From Acanthaster planci (taxonomy: Eukaryota > Echinodermata > Asteroidea > Valvatida > Acanthasteridae): DNA of 64,000 bases. The number at the start of each line of letters is the position of its first letter. The stretch's first letter is position 1. Below are positions 46,401 to 58,400 of the stretch, one piece after another. The notes beneath the pieces were generated by a model. That model saw only the letters and a program-made list of their open reading frames with translations, was not told the DNA's origin and did not search any database. The stretch spans positions 534,622 to 598,621 of the forward strand of contig NW_019091428.1 of the NCBI RefSeq assembly GCF_001949145.1, written 5' to 3'. Made by a program: the position numbers and the translations under genes.

Positions 46401-49400
46401 ATAGTGGCGATATTATTATACTGCAGTATAAACGCAGCCATCTTAAAGCTGTTTTTACTAAGTCTTTCTGGTAATGAAAACAAAGATTCCTTAAAAGTGC
46501 CCAAAGCACTGTAGGTCGTGAGCTTGAAAAACAAAGAAGGTGCAACGTAGGCCTACGTTGCTACACCGATGAGAGGATTGTCCGAATGCACCACGTGAAG
46601 GCAGTCCTTCGGGTTCACCAGCTCATCCAATGTAATGACTATTTGACTTGAACAGCTGGCCATGAATGATCATGTGTCATAACTCTCACCTCATTGGTTG
46701 ATACGCACAGTTTCTCGTCTGGTTACGTCTAGAGGTTCGACAAAAGATACGATAACGCGTTTGTATGTTGTTGCCAAAGAGAATTTCCTTTGCGCACAAG
46801 GCATTTATTGACGAGCACCCTTCCATTTTGTTCTGAGACACCAATGTGCCATTGTAAAAACAGGTATAGTGAATTCCTCAAGTTTAGTTTAAGCAATATA
46901 AGATGTCGCATTCAGTTTCACTCTAGCACCTTCTCCCTACTGGTGCTTGTCTAAAAAGATGTTGTATCCACCTCCCCAGCTACATTTCTGTATATCCTTA
47001 AAATCTATGCGCGCTAGGGTTTTCCTGGCTCTGCTTACATTTTACGGACTCTGAGCACATCGACGCGTAACGTGTTCCAATCTGCGAATGCCGTCAGTCT
47101 AGATATCGTATTAGTCGTGTCTATTCGTGTACCAAATCAAGTCCATTGGATTAGAGCGGCCATTACCGAGCAATTTGCTCTGGTTGGCCCTAATAGGATA
47201 TTGCATCGCTCGGCCTAATGAGGCACGCGGACTTGGCAGCATGCAGCCGCACCTCCCACGGAAGGCGGTTTTCACGGTAATGGGTCAAATGAGGGGCCTC
47301 TCAGTTGTTGATGGTTAGTCTAGACGTAAGTGGTTCCCTGTGCATTTTGCGCCCGTTTGTTTCTCTGACTTTTATATTTAGAAATAACATGCCGGTAATG
47401 ATGTGAGCTTCTGGCATATAATGCTATTTGGAGGTCAACGTTTGCCGATTTTTTTTACGTTGGGCCTATGTTGCAACAAGCGACGGGCAACAATCACAGA
47501 TAATCGCAGAGAATTACATTTTTGTTGACGATGGGCAAGGTCTCGCCATTATGCCGGCAGAAATTTGTTTTATTTAAAAACTTGCGATCGGTTATGTGCC
47601 CGAGGTAACAGGTGGCCGGAAAGAAAGTTTATTACCGTCGCCCGTGTCGAACCTGGCGCATGGCATTTTCCTGCATTGTTACTTTAGGAATCCGGAAATT
47701 GTATTCTAATTATTGTTGCCACGGAATACTTTTGATCCCTCGTTCAACGTTTTTTCTAGCATGGTCGTCTCTTGCCTTGTGTAGTTTTCCTCGTATAGGC
47801 CCCAGCTGGGTCGTTCGGAGTGCGAATTCCCAGGCAACGAGCGGCCCGTGCATATTTCCACTGCGCCGCTCGACACCTTACCAGGTGTGGCGGTGGTAAT
47901 CCAAGGGCCAAGGCAGTGAGCCAGTTTATCAATAATACATCGGGCCCCGGCGCCCGTGATCTAATGGCGAGACTTTTAATATCATAATACACCTGCTCTC
48001 GCACGTTTCTTCCCCCGGGAATAGCTGATGGAAGTTGATTGCAAGACAAAAAAAACGTGAATGGAAAAAAAATCTCAACTATACATAATGCAGTGGTCTC
48101 TCACAGATGCTCAGTTAGAAAGATTATAAATCTTTTCATCTGCTAATCGGCCAAAAACTTTTCATCAGGTTGTCTTAAGATGGCTTCGTATCGAGGCTCT
48201 GGTAATATAGGCTCAACTCAAAGTTTGTTAGGTGTGGGCTTCATAAGTACAAGCCAATCATGCTAGAAAATGCCCACTTTGAAAAGAATACCGGCACCTG
48301 CAAACTCATATCTAGATACGGGCGTTTCACAATAGAGCGCCTCCAAGAGTTTGCAACGGGTTAGCCAATCACAGGGAGCGAAATCTGTCGACCCAGTGCG
48401 GGTTTGGAAAGGGCCGACAGATTTCACGCATTTTTGTGATTGGCCAGCGCGTTGCAAACTCTTGGAGGCGCGCTATTGTGAATTGCCCGCATTGAAAGGC
48501 ACACAGTTCCGTTGCCCCGCCCCAACGGTTAACAATTGACCTGTCTAAATATATCAAATCGAATTTAATTACAGACTTTACCTCTGCCCTTTCTTATTGT
48601 TTGCACCACCTTTCCCAACTGGAACCATATCCATCATAAACTATACCATCATAGAGGACTACAGAAAACATGTTCACAAAATGGCAGTCTACGGGACAGT
48701 TACGTACATGTAGGCCCATACTAAGTAAACAATAATGAACGAAAGTGTCTTTTTAGAAGTAACAAAATTACCAGAGCCGTAAAAAAAAAATCAACCTTTT
48801 TCGGTTGTCTTATGCCTTGCATGACAATAACTCCAATTGAGTGAGACTGTAGAAACTGCTGGAAGGCATGTACTATTAAATTTCAGTCGGATGTTGGGCC
48901 AGACGCTCAAGATTTTGAAGTCTGGGGCGAGCTCGGGAGAAAATGCGTTTGGTTTAGAAAGCGTATTGCTCGAAGTGGCTCGCAGTGTTCTTGTTGGGCA
49001 CCGTGCCATGCATATTTTGCTGACTTTCGCTTGTTAACGCAGAGGCGGCTGGTGGCTGAGGGAAATCGTGATTTATCAGATTGGACGGAGTAATGGGTCT
49101 GGCTGACAGTGCATCTCCCTTTTCATCATCTCCGATCGCGTGCTATAAATCAAGGGTAATAGTGATACAAGAGCGAGCTGTCGTACCTCATCTTCTGGAC
49201 ACGAGGCCCGATACTCACGGAATATCGCAGATTTAATAGCCCAATATATTATAGTGAATATCGGAGACTAGATACTCAATAAAAGGACAAGATAACCAGT
49301 TTATATTTAGTTAATAATATGAATACTGTCTTCAAGTCTCGATCATATTCTGTTGTGTTGGTATGACCTCTTGTGAAAACCTATACTGTTAAAACTATAA

Positions 49401-52400
49401 GAGATTCACCATGCTTGAAAAATACTGCTGGTAATACTTTCACATAGGAAGATGTAATCAAATCACACAGTAGGTGATATTCTTTTCGGTCGTAATCAAG
49501 TACATGCACAGTTTGCTATAAACACATACAAATGCAGCAGAATGTTTTGCTGAGGGCAGTTGCGTGGTTGGTATTCTTTTATTTTGTTATAGGGAAAATT
49601 TGACAGTGTAATTTTTACAATGATAAAGAACCATTTTTGATAAACATGTATTTCCTTCGATGCTAATTTTCCGTTCCCAACCATATTGAATTGTCCTAGA
49701 GATTTGCAATCAAATTAAAATGTCTCTGCTAATTACAATAATGCGAAAGAGGCCTCGAAAAAGTATGGTTTCAGTTTTGTAACTCGTTCAGTCGAGACGA
49801 TCTTTTCATTTTACACCTGAGAGGACCTTTTCCCCCCAGAACGCTTTCAGCCTGCTTTAATCATGCAGTCTGCAAATTGCACTTCACTGCTTAATTTTTA
49901 ACGAATCTATCCGCGCAGTGCGTCGGGGAATTTGGTCGGTTGCTATGGCATTCAAAATGTAATCCGGAGGATGTAAAAAGCACGCAGAGAAGAGGTGGGG
50001 GAGGAAGGCAGTTTGCGGAACTGGCCCACAATAAAGAGCGAGGTCGGCTGAGAATGCATATAGGGTTGCCGTAATGTTCCTGCAATCCAGCAACCCTGGC
50101 GGTCTTCAGGAAACCTTCCAATGCCAGAGAGGAAATTTGCAGCCCGGCTATTTTGTGAATGGTTCGGTGCTCTCGATCTCCTCCTCAGCGAAACTACACA
50201 TTAACTCAGATTCGTTAAGAGTCTTCTTTTTTTTTCAACCTCTCAATTTTCCCCAACCATTTCACTTGAGTTATACACTGGGTTTCCGGGGCAACGGATA
50301 TTTATGTGAGACTTGGACTGAGCGGTCGCAACAGCCAGCTAATGGCTCTCCGTGGCCTGGGGAAGACAAACACAGCCGGTCGTCAGAGAGCTCGTCGAAA
50401 ACCCTTTGAAATCTCGAAACAACATTCTTAGAGACTGTAAACAGAGAGACAGTGAGAGAAAGTCGACAACAGACTGAATCTTGCTGCTTATGAATGCGCC
50501 CGGACCTTAAAGATGCGCCGTATGGTGGTTTCTGTTGATTGGCATAATAGGCATATTAATGTGAGCACTGCGTTCATAGGTTTAGACATAACCAAATGTG
50601 AAACAAAACATAATATCGAGCAAGAGCATAGTCACCCAGAAATCGCTGACACAATTTGGAACAAGAGGTTGCACGTTGAAGACGAAAAATAATTATACAC
50701 GGCATGCTGCACCTCTAAACATGTGTAAATGCATTTACTTTCCGCTTGAGATCACTTGGGGTCAAATCCATACGTAAAAAGACGTGTGAACCTCAAATCA
50801 ATAACCCTTAATTGCGAGTGTGCGTTATTATAATGACACGATACGATGTTAATTTCATTATTGACTCCATGCATTACAAGTTCGCATTTTTTTCATTCAT
50901 GGCCATTTGGGTTTGAAGGCTGGAATGCATGCCTTGGAGTCAAGGCTGAATTTGGATGCCTTGCACCCTCCAGACACGCCCCCTTCAACTGCACTAATTA
51001 GTACCTTAATTTTAATACTGCTCGCGCCGTTTCCAGGCCCATGTTGTTTGTGCATCATCTGGTGAATATTTTCATTACGATAAGTGCATGATTTGCGGCA
51101 GCGGTGAAACATTTGGATGACTCTGTGATATGGTGGCCAATGAAGGTCACCATGCGGGTAAGGCGTTCCGTTGCGGTTGGCAGACGTGATTACGTGCTTA
51201 AGTCACGAAGATGTCGCTGGCGGGTTTTTTTGGCTCTCAGGGACATCCGTCATTGGTATGCCGCACTTAAGTGTCTGTCACTGTACTTTTTTTTTTTACT
51301 GCTTCACAAGTCAGCACAATGCGCAGGTGGGCGCAATGTTATGATGTGCGTGAGCGGGATGATTGATATGTGCGCAGGGGAAATGGAAAACATGCCCGGC
51401 TTAGTCGACCAGGATCCGCCTGGCATGGCGTGCGTATGGCTATATACCGCTACTGGATGGATTCTACAACACCCCCAAACCTCCCCTCCTTTAATTTACC
51501 AACGAGCTCGCCGTTTCAGTCGAGCGTGCACCTGCCTTGGCCCTCCCTTGCTGAGGATGGACTTTAGTTGCTCACCGTTTGATTCGATTTTACAGTTTGA
51601 CATTTTGAATTGCCCATCGACCTATTTCTTCTCAGAGATGACTTCAGCTGTCTTCAGTCTGTCAACAAGGCTATCATGCACCACTCCAAACAAATATATA
51701 GCTAGTAAGGCGTTATTATCGTTTGTGTGACGCATGCAAAGAAGTATAGATGCAATACAACTTCATTTCACTCTTACCTTGTCATTTTGTTTCAATTTAC
51801 TATCGTGATATATCTTTTGTTTCACGCAAAAAAGCCAAAACACTACCACAGCCTTCCCATCGTCTCCCTGAATCAACACTTGATTTAATTTCTCTCCCTC
51901 CGATCACACCCCCCCCCATCCTGTCTGCAGCCCAAGATCGCCGGGCACAGTATTTGCAAGTCAACCGAGCTATCATAGGATACTGTGACGGGCCAATCGT
52001 GTGGAATGAACGGTAACCTACACACGCTTGATCTGCGGCCAAGATTTTTCACTCATCGTACGGCCCGAGATTATGAGCTCTTTCTGAGCGGAGATTTTTA
52101 TCGAAAGATTTTTTTCCCTGATACAATCGAGGCCGATATCAGTTCGCATTTGCCTGTATTGCAAATCAAAAAGACGTCTGCTGCTTTTTCCCCCCTCCCG
52201 TTAACCTCAGTTACTGATTTGGTGTCCCTTTTATCTAAACCCAATTTCAGCATGCTTTGTGGCGCTGGCTGGAAAAGGCAGGTAGTCCGACCTCATTGGC
52301 CGGCTCACGTCGACGCGCTAAATTGGCACTGTTCAAGTTCAATCGAACGCAAATTATGTTTTCGTAATAATATTATTGGCTGACCTTTTAGAACGGCGCA

Positions 52401-55400
52401 GGGACGAAATGCCGCGTGTGGCTACATAATTATGTAGATTTTTCCAGCGGCGGTCACCTCTTAAAGGCACCGGCTGTTGTTCTAGCTGCTGCTCTTGCTG
52501 CTGCCGCGTTGCTGGGATGCTTTGCTAGTATTGTTGCAGTTTTAATCCTGCAATGTATGTCACTAACGATGTTTTGGCTCTGAGGGTATTTACTGGTTCT
52601 GTTATTGGTTGCCAATGGACTAATTGCCCCCACTGAGTCACGTGACTTATAGTGAGTATCTAACCTCAACAAACATGGCGTCCATGTAAGTGTCATTTAC
52701 CATAAACGAAGCCAACGGTCAGCAAAGCACTCCGACAACTGATGTGCTGAGTACTACGCCGAAAATTGGCTTTATTTTTGACAATTAAACAACACTTAAA
52801 ACACACTTTGCTATTGAAGGGCGCCATGTTTGTTGATTTTTTTGATATCCACTATAGGTCACGTGACTAAGCATGCGTAATCGGTCACTTCTGCTCTGAC
52901 ACAGCCGTTCTTTTTAATACAAGTGTTTTGGTTTGGTTTTGATGCAACTCCTCGTTGCATTAAAACTGCCATCTACCATGCACCTTCAGGGCTGCTGTTT
53001 TATGGTGTTAAGGCTCTCTAAATTGCGATGGGTGAAAGTTCACCCCATTCTAATGACAATTAACTCCCCCGATTAACATCAGGGAACTTTCTTCGCTCTA
53101 TAATAGAATGAAATCTTCCCGCTATAAAGGGGTTGTTTTTCAAACTGTTTTAATGTAAATTCGGAATGATTTCCCCTCTAAAACATTTAGTCCCAGTTTA
53201 ACTCTTTCAGATTCAGGGAGTGGTACCCTGTTTGAAGACAATTCCACTTGGTTAAAATGTGGTCGTTTTCCTGATGCACAAGACATCCAGTTAAAGCTAG
53301 GCATCCACATTCCAGATGTATATTTAGCATTGGGTATGTTGCATTACAAGAAAAATGTCAAATGCAATGAACTGAACAGACATAATGGTATTAATTTGTC
53401 AAAGGGAGGATTGGGCGAGTTTTGTGAGTTTGACAAAGGATATGTCATTAAATTTTCGTCCCTGCAACCAGCTTCAATAATTGTTTCTATTTATAATGCA
53501 CACACGTACAACATACACAACATATTACTCGTGAATATTAATTACATCTATTTTGAGTAAATAATTTGATTTGGGCCCTTGGCTGGAGCGGAGTGTGTCC
53601 ACGGTGGCTCGGGCCAACGAGACGGCCCAACTGACGGCAAATGGAGCCGCCCACCCATTGCCTCTAGCCAGCCACCCTATAATGTTCGTAATATCATATC
53701 TTCATCCCAAACGGTCAGGTATTTAATTGAGTCGACGGTACAACTATCGGGCGAAGCATGGCCGAGCTCTCGACTGGGTATTCATTAGCATGCACCCCTC
53801 GTTACATGTATCCGGCCAACTGCATTGATGTGGCACCCGGAGCCCATATACATATAGCACAGGAGGGTCTGTTGTGTCAATGTCATATGCAGAAGTGGGG
53901 CTTGTTAAATATTAGAAACTGCATTGAGCAGACTGTATTTTTCCTCCATTTACGATTATATTAGCCTGAATACTGTTCATTGTGCGTGAAGTGTACATTA
54001 TTCCAGAATCCTGTTATTGATTGGTGATTTAAATGAAATGGAGCAGGTTCGTGTCTGGCTTGGAGGACATGAATATATAATTGTATGTGGAGAAAGTTGT
54101 CCATTGAAATGTTATCAGTATCGTATTCATAAGCGCACATTTTCACCCATTGCCGTGTTTGCTTGCCAGAAATGCACAGTATGTATACATGGAAAATGTA
54201 GGCGTTCTTCGGCGTCTGTAGCGGAGCACGAGATGAAACGGTAACTGCCTCATGTATATTAATATAAGTGTTTAGTATAAGTGTTATAACTGAGGTATCT
54301 ATAGGCCTACTGAAGATGTTCGTGTGGTGCCGCCTTAGAACTGCAAGGAAAGCTGCCGTGGCACCAAGTCGATTCTTTCGGTCAAAGTTCTTTTGTCAAG
54401 GTTTCGAATCGGCTTTCCGAACTTCATGTGCTCTGACAGTCTCAGAGAATGACTGGCGGCTCACGGGTGAGTCTGACGCTTCGTGCAGTGTCGTCTCCTT
54501 GACGGTCCGCTCTGTTCCGGCCCCCTAGCTGTCACCCGGAAATTACATACCGAGTCTTCCATTTCCCGCAGGAGCTGAAATAATATTGGCCAAAGATTCA
54601 CGTCTTCTTCTGCGGGCGTTAAAATTCCTTCCCCCACCGGTCGGGGGGGGGGGGGCGTATTGAGAAACCAAAAGAAGTTGCGCGCTATAGCCTCAGAGTA
54701 TATGGTCCGGACACCGGCTGTTTGGAGTTGATGACCGTTAAAGCGGACGGATTTGCCATCACCAGACTACACTGCCGAACAACGGTAGATGACACCCCCA
54801 ATTGCATCACATCTCAAGTGCTGAGACTCAACGATCAGACCTCATGGAGGGAAAATTATCAATCACAACTGCGGGATGGGTCCAAGATAGCTGATAAAAG
54901 AGAATAACTTCACTAATTTGTAACTACACAGACAAAGTACAGCCGCAAAACAAGGTTTATGGTGTTAATAGAGGGTGCCAAAAAATCTTATAGTTGGAAA
55001 GAAGTTTATTTTAAAAAAAGATGTCGAATCACAACACATGTTTTCACGCCCCTGACAGTGTTTCATAAAACCACTTCTCAAACAACGCCTTTTGCTCTCC
55101 ATTTTTGGCCCTGGGCTTCAGTCAACATGACATTTCATTTTAGAAATTCCAGCTCAATTCATTAATTAGGTGTCCATTCTTTTAAATGTATGAAGGGCAC
55201 ACGTAAAATAAGTAAACAAATAAAAAAACCCCGCAAAACCTGAAACTCACGGATGGCATTCTTTTCATTATAGGTCCGACTATCAAATGTCCAGCTTGTT
55301 CTTGGGCAATAAAGCCAAAACCATCTCAGCTTTGAGAAAGAGCTTTGTTGAAAGATTTTCTTATACATTTCAGATAAGAAGAAATGTTGGGCGACTGCAA

Positions 55401-58400
55401 AGCAAAAACAATTTGGGTCGAAACTGACTCGAATATGTCTGATTGCTTCTTGAAACAACAGGCACCGTCGTCTGCAGAGTCATGTCAGAGCCAAGATGAG
55501 TACTCATCAAAATCGTACGATAGACTTTCGGTATGATTATTAATGCCACCACGCCCGCAGGCTCGGGTCAAAGTGCACCTGCAAAGTTGTCTCCCTTTAA
55601 AGTCACCAAATTAAAAACTACTCACGAATAAGGAGAAAAATGACAGCAGCGAGCGATTGTTAATATTCTCGACTGTCAGAAACACTCGCACATCAAACGA
55701 TTCAACGGCCCTGCCTTGAAATTACCGCAGAGGCTCCAGGCAGTGGGGTCTACAAAATCCGACGCTCACGATGATTTTTTTTTTTCGGCTGGGGCAAAAT
55801 TACGCACGAGGACGGTTCGCGTGCTCCATTTGTCTCGAGAGCTTTTGAGTGTCTGTTCTCATACTTTCGACTGTTAAAAGGTTAGGTAGGTTTACGTGAG
55901 GTGCGTGGGTCTGCTGGTAAGATTAAATATATACCTGGGGTGCCCGATCAAATGCTTTATACGAACTGAGAGAAGCCAAACAAAAGTACTTTGAAATGGT
56001 GTGTTATGGCGTGTTTTATGATATTTTTTATTTACTTGAACCTTTCGTCTATCAAGTCGATTTAAATTTGATAATAAGTTAAACATTTTTATTCAGGGTC
56101 TTATTAATAATGTTGACTTATCCTGTTTGATATGAATAATCGAACCAGGAAAAGGTTCGGTTTCCAGTGGTACAACACATGGACGGAATACTAAGGATCG
56201 CCGACGTTACAAAGTCAAAGAGTTCCGCACGACGGATATTTCTCTGGAAATGAACCTCATTTGGTATGTTGAACAGGGATTCGTTGTTTCGGCGCAAGTG
56301 CAGTGCAACATAAATGCATTATGCTATTCTTTGATGGCGCACAAATGCCTCCAGCTTTGTAAATAATGAATGTTAGCAGGAACACGCATCGAGTAATCCA
56401 CCACAGAGCGCTGTATTTTATGTCTCAAACGACCCGTGTCGTCGTTGATATTCTTTTCCCTTTTTTCTTTGGTTTTTCTGTCGTTTTGTGTGACAACATA
56501 TCACAAAGATACCACCAAATCTTGTCACAGATTCCACAGGAGCCAATTTCAACATTCCCATTTTTCTCTTCATATCCCGTCCAGCGAAAACATACTCAAG
56601 TATAATAAATTTACAGTCATGTTCATGACTTCAGTCGTGGCAACACAGTCCATTGTATATCTCCAGTGTGTATTGTGTACAGGCCGAAATAAAACACGCT
56701 GTTTTTTCCGTTTCTGAGTGCGAACTGACGCCTTGGACGACTGAGAATACGGCTGCACAGTTGGACAAACAAAAATGGCGAGAAAATTCACATACAGGAG
56801 AATGAAAAAAAGAATACCTGCCCGTATATCCAGCTTTATAGAGAGCAGAATATTTTTAGGCGCTGCGACAAGGCGGGTATACGACTCGCGGGGTTTGCGT
56901 GGAGAGGTTGCCTCACGAAGACTGACAATAACCAGTGGGTAACTCTGATCATTCAGAATCAAAGATGATAATAAAATTAGCGGGCGGAATCAGGTCTACA
57001 GGCCAGCTCTTGCGGGTCAGACTCGGCGGAGTTGATTCGGGATTAGGTCCACGCGATGACCCTGCCCGTAGTGTGCGCGGAGCAAAATATATAGGCTGCT
57101 GGAGTTTCAGAGAAATTGGGGAATAAATTTTGGCGGGAATCAAATTTATTGCGGTACCTAAATGCTACATGTTTTTGCTTTGTTCTTATGGTATAAGTCA
57201 CGTCGATGAGTTATAAAGAAAGTGCGAGTTTGTTCGGTTAAATAATCACAGTAGATGAGGTGTCTAAATTTTGTCATGGCATAATCAGGTATATGGAGGA
57301 TGATAATTTGTAGATGGGGAAAAGAATTTAATAAGGTAAAGTCGTCAGTGAGGATAGTGACAATTTTGTTGATAGGTCAAAAGGGTCACTGTGATGACCA
57401 TGATGGCAAATTTAACGACTATAAATAACGATAAATATGAAGGCGATGATGACAAGGCTACTCCGGGCTATGTCACGCTAACAGCTTAATTAACTGTCAC
57501 GTTTAGTATATAGGACTTCCATGAACATCAGCTGTGCATTCGGTTCCATGGTGGCTTCCATGTTTGGACATGCATATATGTGGCATCTCCATTTCTATTT
57601 CATTAAACCTCGTTGCAGTCTGACTTAACTCCACATGTTATTGAAATCGCGCCGCATCAAACATGCTTCAACATGTCCAATCTTTGTCCTGCTAAATAGC
57701 ACCGTACGTCAACGCACTCCATTATTCCATCATCTAGCACACAATTTCATTTCCCGTATCATGTCAATGTGGACAGGCGAATCATCGCGCGTATTACGGT
57801 GCTGCCCCGCTCAAAATGGAAAAGAGAGTCATTTCTATGCAAATGACTCGCTCGGCCGTATTTTGTGAACAATCACATGCATGTTACGGCCCCACAGTTT
57901 GCATACTAGCATAATCTATTAATCAAACAAAATCTCGCCCGGCTCATTGTTTGTCTAATCTCCCAGTAGACGAGATTTGGAGGGCGAAGAGTAGCCTAGT
58001 TATTGGGTGATGGCATACCATCGGCCATGTACACAATCATTATGTATACAGCAGCAATGTATACGCTGTGAACAGTGTATGAAATCCGCGGTTTCCTTTA
58101 TGACGTGAATCAAAAGAATGCGTCATGGCTTGGTCGATATAGCACATTTTGACGAATGTAATACAATCATATGAATTAAATTAAACATTTACATATTTTG
58201 GTCATCCCGGCTTTAAATACAAATTCAAATAATTTTATTCGAAAAATTGTGGTTTGACTTTTTTCAGTTTCATTTTAGGAATACAGATTTATCAACTGAA
58301 ATTATATTGCATGACACCAAACCCAATGCACAAGTAAAGGAAATAAAGGGGCGCTCTTTGAAACAGCGAAGTATAACACCCTTCCCATGTCGTTATACCG

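Noticed and set aside
51104-51730. 208-codon plus-strand frame in the receptor intron
   Set aside because: Low-complexity composition, no recognised domain, no splice signals that extend it.
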